Source: JAZLIL01 sp045617405
GTDB taxonomy: Bacteria > Bacillota > Clostridia > Lachnospirales > Lachnospiraceae
Reading direction: 5' to 3'
Length of the DNA stretch: 30,654 nt
Assembly (NCBI GenBank): GCA_045617405.1
Contig: JAZLIL010000199.1
Span: forward strand, 1 to 30,654
Every line of letters starts with the position of its first letter. Position 1 is the stretch's first letter. A program made the translations under genes and the position numbers. Shown piece after piece: positions 1 to 7,462 of the stretch. The notes beneath the pieces were generated by a model. The model was not told the DNA's origin, did no database searches, and worked only from the letters and a program-made list of their open reading frames with translations.

Positions 1-1587
1 ATATGCCGACGCCATCTCAAGCGCAGTCGCGCCCTTTGACATCCCGCCGAGTGAAGCTGCCGGGAAATAGTCAAGCGTGCTGATTGACGCGAACCTCATC
101 TTCTTCAGATAGGAAAGTCCCACTTCGGGTGTAAGTTCTTCGAAAATCTTCCAGGCAACCGTGTTCTTTGAAAGGTATATGGCAGTCTTAACGTCAATCT
201 CACCTGCATAAGTGCGGTCCGAATTGCGCGGCCCGCCTGCGAATTTTTCGTCTACGACTGTAGTCTCAAGTGTGTACCCGCGTTCGAAAGCCGGGCCGTA
301 GACAATCAGCGGTTTGACCGCCGAACCAGGCTGTCGGGGGCTTTGATATGCCCTGTTGAGCGTGTATCCCGGAAGTCCCTGCGCCCTGCCGCCGACGATT
401 GCCGTCACTCGTCCTGTCTCATTGTCGATGCAGACTCCGGAACCCTGTACTTTATATACGCCCTCCTCATTGACCTCTTCAAACAGCAGCAGACCGTCAT
501 CGACCGATTTTTGAAGAAGCGACTGACGTGCAATATCAAGGGCAGTGTAGATTCTGTAGCCTTTCGTGTAGAGCTCATGTTCAATGGCGTAATAAGTATC
601 ATAGAAATGCTCCCGGTAGAGTTCCTCGTCCGAGGGCAGCGTTCCTCCCGCGCCGTCCGGCCGTTCATCGAAGCTGTAGCGAAATTCGAAGCCGCGCGCC
701 TCCATGATGTCGCGAATTGCACAATACTTTGCAAAGGTTTCAAGATAATCGTGCTTCTCGTCAGGCGTCGCAAGATTCAGTTTAATCTCCTCGTTTCGCG
801 CCTGCCGAAGCTCTTCGTCACTGATGACACCGCACTTAGCCATCTGGGCGAGAACGCTGTCCCGCCTCTCGAGCGTCTTCTCTGGATGCTTCAGCGGATC
901 GAGCGCCGACGGTGAATTTGTGATTCCGCAAAGATACGCCGTTTCGGAAAGAGTAAGCTGTGATGCCGCTTTCGAGAAATATCCGAGTGCTGCGGCCTGG
1001 ATTCCGTAGTAGCCGTTTGCAAAGTAGATGTTATTCATATAAAACTCAAGGATACTGTCTTTGTCAAACCTTTTTTCAAGCTGCGCCGCTATCATGATTT
1101 CGGTCAGTTTGCGCTTGAATGTTACTTCATCGCTCAGAAACATCTTTCTTGCAAGCTGCTGGGTTATTGTGCTTCCGCCCTGTGTAATCTCGCCGTTCTT
1201 TTCAATGTAGGAGCGGGCGGCACGGATGATGGCTTTCACGTCATAGCCGGGATGACTGTAGAAATTCCTGTCTTCGACAGCAAGCATGGTATTGATTGCA
1301 TCCTTCGGAAGCTGTTCATATGAAAGATAGTAGACGTCCCTGTTAAGTGACAGCGACGCAAGGACGCTTCCATCGGAAGCATGAATGATGGTTGTCTTGA
1401 CGGGCTGAAATGTCTCCTCGGTAACGCCCGCGACAGCCCGGACCGCTTCGCTTCGACAGGTCATGTACAAATTACCGAACTTCGCCCACAAAACAATCGC
1501 ACACGTCCCGGCAATCAAAAGAACTGCGGCCAAAAACCACAGTGCCGTTCTTAATCCGACATGCTTTTTGCGATTACTTTTCGTCAA
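1..1587 (-). CDS. Class A penicillin-binding protein (PBP1A-like), 3' end beyond the window
   Basis: Bifunctional peptidoglycan glycosyltransferase/transpeptidase anchored in the cytoplasmic membrane. The 529 codons in the window begin with a basic stretch and one membrane segment (about residues 14-34). The GT51 domain follows: EDRNFYSHPG with catalytic Glu near 105, then GGSTITQQLARK, KRKLTE and the NGYYGIQAAA block. The transpeptidase domain shows the SxxK motif SAVK with nucleophile Ser near 422, and SKN near 473-475. The KTG motif lies outside the window. The start is a TTG at 1587 behind GAGGTGG (short spacer). An in-frame TAG at 1597-1599 rules out anything longer, and the next candidates fall inside the membrane segment. 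It is downstream of queT on the same strand with a 144-nt gap. Large plus-strand open frames over this region are shadows. Family assignment is secure; the exact PBP subclass is not. Confidence 0.95.
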   Translation of the reverse strand, partial: MTKSNRKKHVGLRTALWFLAAVLLIAGTCAIVLWAKFGNLYMTCRSEAVRAVAGVTEETFQPVKTTIIHASDGSVLASLSLNRDVYYLSYEQLPKDAINTMLAVEDRNFYSHPGYDVKAIIRAARSYIEKNGEITQGGSTITQQLARKMFLSDEVTFKRKLTEIMIAAQLEKRFDKDSILEFYMNNIYFANGYYGIQAAALGYFSKAASQLTLSETAYLCGITNSPSALDPLKHPEKTLERRDSVLAQMAKCGVISDEELRQARNEEIKLNLATPDEKHDYLETFAKYCAIRDIMEARGFEFRYSFDERPDGAGGTLPSDEELYREHFYDTYYAIEHELYTKGYRIYTALDIARQSLLQKSVDDGLLLFEEVNEEGVYKVQGSGVCIDNETGRVTAIVGGRAQGLPGYTLNRAYQSPRQPGSAVKPLIVYGPAFERGYTLETTVVDEKFAGGPRNSDRTYAGEIDVKTAIYLSKNTVAWKIFEELTPEVGLSYLKKMRFASISTLDYFPAASLGGMSKGATALEMASAY

Positions 1588-1612
1588 AATCCACCTCTAT
1601 ACTTCTGCCCCC

Positions 1613-1727
1613 GAAACCGGCTCATAACACAAATCACGTCCCTGAAACCGGCTTTCCAAAATTTGTGCCGCGAAATCCGGCTCTCCGGGAAAGCCTGCCG
1701 TCAAAACCATCTGCCGATAAAACCGTT
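1613..1727. repeat. Degenerate GAAACCGGCT direct repeats in the queT-PBP gap
   Basis: GAAACCGGCT occurs at 1613-1622 and 1644-1653, a GAAATCCGGCT variant at 1672-1682, and weaker AAAACC copies near 1703 and 1719, so units recur about every 28-31 nt. A 7-bp inverted pair, CACAAAT and ATTTGTG, encloses the second unit (about 1628-1666). No consensus promoter was recognised here. Function unknown; it could be chance, a decayed repeat, or protein binding sites. Confidence 0.35.
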
Positions 1728-1731
1728 TATT

Positions 1732-2217
1732 CTACTTAAAGATATACTTCCTGTACTTTTCAAAAACCTTTCGGAAAGCCATCCCAAGTACACCGCATGA
1801 CAACACCTCACCGGCGAGAATCACGGCCGCAATGATTATAATCGGCTGATCGCTTCCGTAGGCAAATCTGATTACAAACGGAATGATGACCGCATTTGAA
1901 ACGATAGGCGGCAACACACACATGTACTTCTTCTCACGAAGAAGATATGTCCCGCACGCTCCGATAAGCGTCGCAAACGTTCCGAAAATGACATCAAACA
2001 CCTCAGCCCCCGAAAGAATGTTGCTCAGAAAGCAGCCTGCTGCGAGTCCCGGGATCGCTGCCGGAGTAAAAACCGGCAGGATTGTCAGCATCTCAGCGAC
2101 ACGAACCTGAACCATGCCGAAGCTTAAGGGCTGAAAGATCAGAACCAGCACGGCATAGATTGCGGCAATCATGGACGCATAGGCTATATTCCTTATTGTC
2201 TTAGCATTATCTGTCAT
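1732..2217 (-). CDS. queT: QueT-family queuosine-precursor transporter (substrate component)
   Basis: A 161-residue integral membrane protein matching the QueT family (ECF-type substrate-binding component; known members import the queuosine precursor preQ1 or preQ0). It is almost entirely hydrophobic, with about five to six membrane segments. The N-terminal YASMIAAIYAVLVL segment, the QVRVAEMLTILPVF block and the following PGLAAGC loop are typical of the family. Length is normal. The ATG is preceded by GGAG with an 8-nt spacer. It follows birA by 48 nt on the same strand, so the two may be cotranscribed. Many queT genes are preceded by a preQ1 riboswitch; I see none here. No ECF ATPase or T component is in the window, so it would depend on a shared energising module encoded elsewhere. 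Exact substrate is inferred. Confidence 0.88.
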   Translation of the reverse strand: MTDNAKTIRNIAYASMIAAIYAVLVLIFQPLSFGMVQVRVAEMLTILPVFTPAAIPGLAAGCFLSNILSGAEVFDVIFGTFATLIGACGTYLLREKKYMCVLPPIVSNAVIIPFVIRFAYGSDQPIIIIAAVILAGEVLSCGVLGMAFRKVFEKYRKYIFK

Positions 2218-2265
2218 TAATGAAACTCCGTTTTTGTGAACTTCTGTATATGAACAGCTTCCTTG

Positions 2266-3207
2266 TCATTTTGAAACCGACTTAAGCCTGACATCCCCTG
2301 TTGAAAGAACTTCCGTCATACCATCGGGATACCTTACGGTCAATCTACAGTTGTAGTCTATGTCGACGGCTACTGCACGCCTTTCGGTACCCTCCGCCAG
2401 TGAGATGACATCCACCTCACGGTTAAGGACAATCGATCTTGCCTTATACTTCTCGAAGCAGGCAGACTTTGAAGAGGAACCGGATATTTCCGAAAATTCA
2501 TGTCCGGACATCTTCTCTTCGCGCGCTTGCTCTCTATCCCCACAATTCACATTCGTTGATTCATTCTTCTCTTCGCGTGCCTGCTCTCTATCCCTTAATG
2601 CTTTCTTTACCGATTCTTTGTAATACACTTCAAATCGCTTGAGAATTTCGCGGCAAAGACTGTTTCTCAGCCCTTCCTTATGCTCAGACATAAGTGCCCC
2701 CGCGGTGTTCTTAATGTCTTCAGGAAATCCGCCTTCCGGCTCGTAGCAGTTGATACCAATCCCTACTACGCAAAATTCGGTTACCGGTCTACCATCTTTA
2801 TCGGTTGAGAAGGATGATTCTGTCAGAATGCCGCAAACTTTTTTTCCTCCGATGAATATATCGTTTACCCACTTTATCCCGCAGGTTCCTTCCTTAAAGC
2901 CGCACACCGACTCGATTGCCTCGCAGACCGCCACTGCTGCCGTTGTAGTCAGAAAAATAACCTCTTCACTCGAAATCGCAGGTCTCTCCAGAATGCTCAT
3001 GTATATTCCCGTGTCGCCGGGAGAAAAGAAGCTTCTTCCCATTCTTCCCCGTCCGGCGCTCTGCTTCCCTGCCACAACAACCGTTCCCTCGGGTGCACCG
3101 TTTCTCGCAAACTCCTTTGCGACCGTGTTTGTCGATCCGGTTTCCTTAAGCACAGTTGTCCTATACGAGCCATAATCGATCTGCCACCCCTCAAGAATGT
3201 CTTTCAT
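2266..3207 (-). CDS. birA: Biotin--[acetyl-CoA-carboxylase] ligase, no DNA-binding domain
   Basis: Activates biotin with ATP and attaches it to carboxylase biotin carriers in the cytoplasm. The 313-residue protein starts directly with the catalytic domain: ETGSTN (22-27), the biotinyl-AMP loop GRGRMGR (52-58), KWVND (113-117), CGIL (127-130) and GIGIN (150-154). No N-terminal winged helix is present, so it is a monofunctional ligase rather than a repressor. The C-terminal SH3-like domain (about 250-313) is joined by an unusually long charged linker (about 200-250) containing the nonapeptide DREQAREEK twice, at 207-215 and 225-233. The ATG is preceded by AAAGGACG. queT follows 48 nt downstream. 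Family assignment is firm. Confidence 0.94.
   Translation of the reverse strand: MKDILEGWQIDYGSYRTTVLKETGSTNTVAKEFARNGAPEGTVVVAGKQSAGRGRMGRSFFSPGDTGIYMSILERPAISSEEVIFLTTTAAVAVCEAIESVCGFKEGTCGIKWVNDIFIGGKKVCGILTESSFSTDKDGRPVTEFCVVGIGINCYEPEGGFPEDIKNTAGALMSEHKEGLRNSLCREILKRFEVYYKESVKKALRDREQAREEKNESTNVNCGDREQAREEKMSGHEFSEISGSSSKSACFEKYKARSIVLNREVDVISLAEGTERRAVAVDIDYNCRLTVRYPDGMTEVLSTGDVRLKSVSK
2512..2594. repeat. 29-nt direct repeat inside birA
   Basis: Two 29-nt copies at 2512-2540 and 2566-2594 differ at two positions and have a 54-nt period. Because 54 is a multiple of three, the ligase frame is kept and the repeat encodes DREQAREEK twice. The spacer between copies is only weakly similar to the flank, so this is either an old 54-nt tandem duplication or a shorter copied insert. 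It lies in the linker between the catalytic and C-terminal domains. Confidence 0.75.
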
Positions 3208-3263
3208 ATACTTCGTCCTTTCGTTTTGCCCGTTTCCCTCGGTTTAGAATACCTCTACGCCTC

Positions 3264-3307
3264 GCACAAGAGAACCCACTGCCTTTAGGCCGTGGGTTTT
3301 TTTGTGC
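3264..3307. terminator. Hairpin with T-tract, third copy of the repeat's end module
   Basis: AACCCAC (3273-3279) pairs with GTGGGTT (3292-3298), and GCACAA with TTGTGC extends the stem outside a small internal loop. On the plus strand the stem is followed by T7. No plus-strand gene precedes it, so its use as a plus-strand terminator is doubtful. Bases 3261-3297 match 3401-3437 at all but one position, so this is a detached copy of the hairpin closing the larger repeat at 3312-3451. It lies between asnS and birA. Confidence 0.55.
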
Positions 3308-3311
3308 CTTT

Positions 3312-3451
3312 GTCAATGCTATTCGCAATCCGCTTCGCTTCTTGCTCATATAAAAGTGGCACTTCGTGCCTTACGAGGTACGGGGTTTGAAACCCCGTAC
3401 CTCCCACAAGAGAACCCACTGCCTTTAGGCCGTGGGTTCTCTTGTACTTTT
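3312..3451 (-). repeat. Structured dispersed repeat, copy 1 (downstream of asnS)
   Basis: An element of about 140 nt that recurs at 10888-11027 in the same orientation with about 13 differences and no gaps. It contains three hairpins: GGCACTTCGTGCC (3358-3370), a 14-bp near-perfect palindrome with one-base centre (3375-3403), and a 13-bp stem starting CAAGAGAACCCAC (3407-3444). Both copies lie just past the stop codon of the last gene of a minus-strand operon (here asnS). In minus-strand RNA the differences within the central hairpin change Watson-Crick pairs to G-U wobbles, which suggests that strand carries the functional RNA. It may act as a transcription end or mRNA 3' stabiliser. Not assigned to a known family. 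The whole 279-nt gap 3208-3486 contains only this and the hairpin at 3264-3307. Confidence 0.75.
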
Positions 3452-3486
3452 ATATATCACTGACTGGTCTGCGTCACCTGCCTACC

Positions 3487-4878
3487 TTACAGCTCGCAAT
3501 TGTTGACTGTTCTCGGGAAAGGAAGGACATCACGGATGTTGCCCATACCGGTAAGATACATTACGCAGCGCTCAAATCCGAGACCGAAGCCTGCATGGCG
3601 GGCTGAACCGTATTTGCGAAGATCCAGGTAGAAGCTGTAATCTTCCTTCCTGAGACCCAGCTCATCCATTCTTGCAACAAGCTTATCATAATCATCCTCA
3701 CGCTGTGATCCGCCGATGATTTCACCGATTCCGGGAACCAGACAGTCAACTGCGGCAACAGTCTTCCCGTCGGGATTAAGCTTCATGTAGAAGGCCTTTA
3801 TCTCCTTGGGATAATCTGTAACGAATACAGGCTTTTTGAAAATCTTCTCTGTCAGGTAGCGCTCGTGCTCTGTCTGAAGATCACATCCCCATGATACCTT
3901 GTAATCAAACTCGTCATTGTGCTTTTTAAGAAGCTCGACAGCCTCTGTGTAAGTAATTCGTCCAAATTCCGATGTACGGACATTCTCAAGTCTGTCAAGA
4001 AGCCCCTTGTCAATGAATTTGTTGAAGAACTGCATCTCTTCGGGAGCGTGCTCAAGAACGTAATTGATGATGTACTTGATCATGCTCTCGGCAAGAACCA
4101 TATCATCCTCAAGATCGGCAAATGCCATCTCGGGCTCAATCATCCAGAACTCAGCGGCATGGCGTGTGGTGTTTGAATTCTCCGCACGGAATGTTGGTCC
4201 GAAGGTATAGATGTTCTTGAACGCCATCGCAAAGGTCTCGCCGTTGAGCTGACCACTTACCGTGAGGCTTGTAGGCTTATTAAAGAAATCCTGCGCATAA
4301 TCGATGGCGCCTTCCTCTGTAAGGGGAAGCTTGTCGAGATCAAGTGTCGTAACCTTAAACATCTCGCCTGCGCCCTCGCAGTCACTTGATGTAATCAAAG
4401 GTGTGTGTACATAAACGAAATCACGCTCCTGGAAGAAGCAGTGAATTGCATGGGCAATTAGGCTTCTGACACGAAATACGGCCTGGAAGGTGTTTGTCCT
4501 TGCGCGAAGATGTGTCATGGTACGAAGAAATTCAAGGCTGTGAGCCTTCTTCTGAAGAGGATAGTCGGCTGTTGAAGCACCCTCGATACAAACTTCCTCA
4601 GCCTGGATTTCGAAGGGTTGCTTTGCTTCGGGTGTTGCTACAAGCGTACCTCTTACGATAACGGCTGCCCCTACGTTCAATTTGCAGATCTCCGCAAAGT
4701 TTGCAAGCTTGTCGGCATAGACAATCTGGAGTGTCTCAAAATATGTTCCGTCGTGAAGCACAATGAATCCAAATGTCTTGGAATCCCGGATGCTGCGCAC
4801 CCAACCGCCGACAGTCACTTCAGTTCCGACGTACTTATCTCTGTTTCTGTAAAGCTCTCTTACATTTGTTAAGTTCAT
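3487..4878 (-). CDS. asnS: Asparaginyl-tRNA synthetase
   Basis: Class IIb aminoacyl-tRNA synthetase that charges tRNA-Asn with asparagine in the cytoplasm. An N-terminal OB-fold anticodon-binding domain (VTVGGWVRSIRDSKTFGFIVLHDG) is followed by the class II core: motif 2 around FRAENSNTTRHAAEFWMIEPE-type sequence and motif 3 GFGLGFERCVMYLTG. The NTTRHAAEFWM block separates AsnRS from AspRS. I chose the ATG at 4878 (463 residues, close to the 466 of E. coli). It has GAGG about 11 nt upstream and begins MNLTNVRELY. An upstream in-frame TTG at 4911 would add 11 residues but has no ribosome site. It follows leuS after about 104 nt with no terminator or T-box leader. The structured repeat at 3312-3451 closes the unit. 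Confidence 0.96.
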   Translation of the reverse strand: MNLTNVRELYRNRDKYVGTEVTVGGWVRSIRDSKTFGFIVLHDGTYFETLQIVYADKLANFAEICKLNVGAAVIVRGTLVATPEAKQPFEIQAEEVCIEGASTADYPLQKKAHSLEFLRTMTHLRARTNTFQAVFRVRSLIAHAIHCFFQERDFVYVHTPLITSSDCEGAGEMFKVTTLDLDKLPLTEEGAIDYAQDFFNKPTSLTVSGQLNGETFAMAFKNIYTFGPTFRAENSNTTRHAAEFWMIEPEMAFADLEDDMVLAESMIKYIINYVLEHAPEEMQFFNKFIDKGLLDRLENVRTSEFGRITYTEAVELLKKHNDEFDYKVSWGCDLQTEHERYLTEKIFKKPVFVTDYPKEIKAFYMKLNPDGKTVAAVDCLVPGIGEIIGGSQREDDYDKLVARMDELGLRKEDYSFYLDLRKYGSARHAGFGLGFERCVMYLTGMGNIRDVLPFPRTVNNCEL

Positions 4879-4982
4879 TTTTAATTTTGCCTCTTTTCCG
4901 TTAATTTGCAACTTCGATTATGCGTATCTACCGCTATCATACCGAATTAACCGCATTCATGCCGTGTCGCTGCGTTCACGAA

Positions 4983-7433
4983 CTATTTCACTACAATCGT
5001 GTAAATTCTTCCCTTGACATAGATTTCCTTTACAACATTCTTTCCTTCGCAGATGCGCTTAATATTATCATCTTCCCAAACCTTTGCCTTGACTGAAGCC
5101 TCTTCCTCTTCGCGGCCGATGGCAACAGTAGACTTTACCTTACCGTTTACCTGGATGGCGATCTCGATGGTATCCTCACGGGCAAGTTCCTCCGAATACT
5201 CGGGCCACTTTTCGTAAGCGATGGTGTCATCGTGCCCGAAAATCTGCCAGATTTCCTCGCAAATGTGAGGGCAGACGCATGAGAGCATCTTAATCAGTCC
5301 TTCCGCGAACTCCATCGGACACTTTCCTGTCTTATAAACAGCGTTCACAAAAATCATCATCTGGCTTATTGCCGTGTTGAAGCCAAGCTGCTCAAAATCG
5401 TTTGTGACTTTCTTTACTGTCTGGTGGTAGAGCTTTGTCAGCTCGCCACTGTCGCCTTCCGTAATGTTTGCGGGGTCGGTGAAAAAGTTCCATACTCTGT
5501 TAAGGAATCTTCTTGCTCCCTCAACGCCCTGATCGTTCCAGGGCTTTGAAACCTCAAGAGGCCCCATGAACATCTCGTAAAGACGTAGTGTATCTGCACC
5601 GTAATCACGAACAACATCACTGGGATTGACAACGTACTCAGGGAAACGTTTTCCCATCTTGATGCCGTTGGCACCGAGAATCATTCCCTGGTGAACAAGC
5701 TTCTTGAACGGTTCCTTTACAGGTGAAAGACCCTTGTCGTAAAGGTAACGGTTCCAGATTCTTGAATACATCAGATGACCTACAGTATGCTCAGGTCCTC
5801 CGATATAAAGATCAACCGGCATCCAGTGCTTCAAGAGCTCATAATTTGCAAACTCCTTGTCGTTGTCGGGGTCGATATAGCGAAGGAAGTACCAGCTTGA
5901 TCCTGCCGAACCCGGCATTGTAGAGGTTTCCCTTGTTCCCCTGATTCCGTTTGCGTCGTACTTCTTCCACTCTGTGGCATTTTCAAGAGGTGCCTTGCCG
6001 TTCTTTCCCTTGTAGTCTTCGAGCTCGGGAAGAATAACGGGAAGCTCCTCATCGGGAAGCACATAAACCTTTCCGTCATCACCATGTACAACGGGAACGG
6101 GTTCTCCCCAGTAACGCTGTCTTGCAAAGATCCACTCACGGAAATGATAATTTACTGTCCTCTTTGCCACGCCAAGCTTCTCAAGCCTGCAGGTAATTGC
6201 CTCCTTTGCCTCTTCTACGGTGAGACCCGTGAACTCATCTGAGTTGATGAGTCTGTAACCCTTGCCAAGGTAATCGTATTTCTCAAATGCCTTCTCACTT
6301 ACGTCAACATGCCCGAGCTTTTCATCTCCGTCGATGACCTGAAGCATGTCGATGTTGTGAGCGATGGCATATTCAAAATCTCTCTGATCATGTGAAGGCA
6401 CTGCCATTACAGCACCGGTTCCGTAATTTGCCAGAACAAAATCACCGATAAACAGCTCTGCCTCACGGCCGTTGATGGGATTGATGCACTTTACTCCTTC
6501 AAGGCGACAGCCTGTCTTTCCCTTGTTGAGCTCGGTACGGTCCATATCGTTCTTTTTCCCGGTCTCCTCGATGTAGGCCTTGACCTCGTCCTGATTCTTA
6601 ATTCTGGGCATGAGGTCCTGAACAAGCTGTCCGTCGGGTGCAAGTACCATGAAGGTGATTCCGTAAATAGTCTCAATACATGTAGTAAAAATCGAGAATT
6701 CACCGCCGCCGACAATCCGGAATTTGACCTCAACACCCTCGCTCTTTCCGATCCAGTGACGCTGCATGTCCTTTGTAGACTCGGGCCAGTCGATTTCATT
6801 AAGTCCTTCGAGAAGCTTTTCCGCAAATGCAGGCTGGTTGATGACCCACTGCTTCATGTTCTTGCGAACAACAGGGAAACCTCCGCGTTCCGACTTACCG
6901 TCGATAACCTCATCGTTCGAAAGAACCGTTCCAAGCTCTTCGCACCAGTTAACAGGCATGTCGATGTACTGTGCGTAACCGTCAAGATAAAGCTGTTTAA
7001 ATATCCACTGTGTCCAGTGATAGAAGTCGGGATCGCTCGTTGCGATTGTCTTTGTCCAGTCGTAGTCAAATCCGAGTTCCTTCAGCTGCTTCGAGAAGGT
7101 CTCTATATTTTGCCGGGTAAAACCGTTCGGATGATTGCCCGTGTTAACCGCATATTGTTCTGCGGGCAGACCAAATGAGTCATATCCCATGGGATGAAGC
7201 ACGTTATATCCCTGCATACGCTTCATACGTGACATAATGTCAGTTGCAGTGTAGCCCTCGGGATGTCCTGCATGAAGACCTACTCCCGAAGGATAAGGAA
7301 ACATATCAAGTGCGTAATACTTAGGCTTCGAGAAGTCCCACACATCAGTCTTGAAGGTCTGATGCTCTTCCCAATAAGCCTGCCACTTCTTCTCTACGTT
7401 CTTGTGCGAATACTGTCCGGCGTTACCTTTCAC
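4983..7433 (-). CDS. leuS: Leucyl-tRNA synthetase with variant KMSKS and editing-site motifs
   Basis: Class I synthetase that charges tRNA-Leu and hydrolyses mischarged products. In order: catalytic core with PYPSGVGLHAGH (HIGH motif), inserted CP1 editing domain with TTCIET (about 250-255) and GTGAVMAVPSHDQRDFEYA, tryptophan-rich catalytic return, KMGKR near 592 where KMSKS is expected, anticodon helix bundle, and a C-terminal tRNA-binding domain. Length (816) is close to B. subtilis LeuRS. GTG at 7433 has GGAGG at a 9-nt spacer; a TTG two codons upstream (7439) has a spacer that is too short. It starts 29 nt after the histidine-kinase stop and has no T-box. In familiar LeuRS the editing threonine-rich motif is TTRPDT; here only the threonines are kept. 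Identity is certain, and the altered motifs may be lineage-typical. Confidence 0.95.
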   Translation of the reverse strand: MKGNAGQYSHKNVEKKWQAYWEEHQTFKTDVWDFSKPKYYALDMFPYPSGVGLHAGHPEGYTATDIMSRMKRMQGYNVLHPMGYDSFGLPAEQYAVNTGNHPNGFTRQNIETFSKQLKELGFDYDWTKTIATSDPDFYHWTQWIFKQLYLDGYAQYIDMPVNWCEELGTVLSNDEVIDGKSERGGFPVVRKNMKQWVINQPAFAEKLLEGLNEIDWPESTKDMQRHWIGKSEGVEVKFRIVGGGEFSIFTTCIETIYGITFMVLAPDGQLVQDLMPRIKNQDEVKAYIEETGKKNDMDRTELNKGKTGCRLEGVKCINPINGREAELFIGDFVLANYGTGAVMAVPSHDQRDFEYAIAHNIDMLQVIDGDEKLGHVDVSEKAFEKYDYLGKGYRLINSDEFTGLTVEEAKEAITCRLEKLGVAKRTVNYHFREWIFARQRYWGEPVPVVHGDDGKVYVLPDEELPVILPELEDYKGKNGKAPLENATEWKKYDANGIRGTRETSTMPGSAGSSWYFLRYIDPDNDKEFANYELLKHWMPVDLYIGGPEHTVGHLMYSRIWNRYLYDKGLSPVKEPFKKLVHQGMILGANGIKMGKRFPEYVVNPSDVVRDYGADTLRLYEMFMGPLEVSKPWNDQGVEGARRFLNRVWNFFTDPANITEGDSGELTKLYHQTVKKVTNDFEQLGFNTAISQMMIFVNAVYKTGKCPMEFAEGLIKMLSCVCPHICEEIWQIFGHDDTIAYEKWPEYSEELAREDTIEIAIQVNGKVKSTVAIGREEEEASVKAKVWEDDNIKRICEGKNVVKEIYVKGRIYTIVVK

Positions 7434-7462
7434 TTCCAAATTCCTCCGATACTTCCTTTTAT

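Noticed and set aside
343..1009. Plus-strand open frames of up to 190 codons over the PBP gene
   Set aside because: They are antisense to a frame with clear GT51 and transpeptidase motifs, have no family resemblance and no ribosome site.
2218..2265. preQ1 riboswitch expected before queT
   Set aside because: The 48-nt gap to birA shows no preQ1-type pseudoknot or conserved A-rich tail.
4912..4982. T-box leader for asnS, or between the kinase gene and leuS
   Set aside because: The gaps (about 104 and 29 nt) are too short and lack the T-box sequence and a specifier hairpin.
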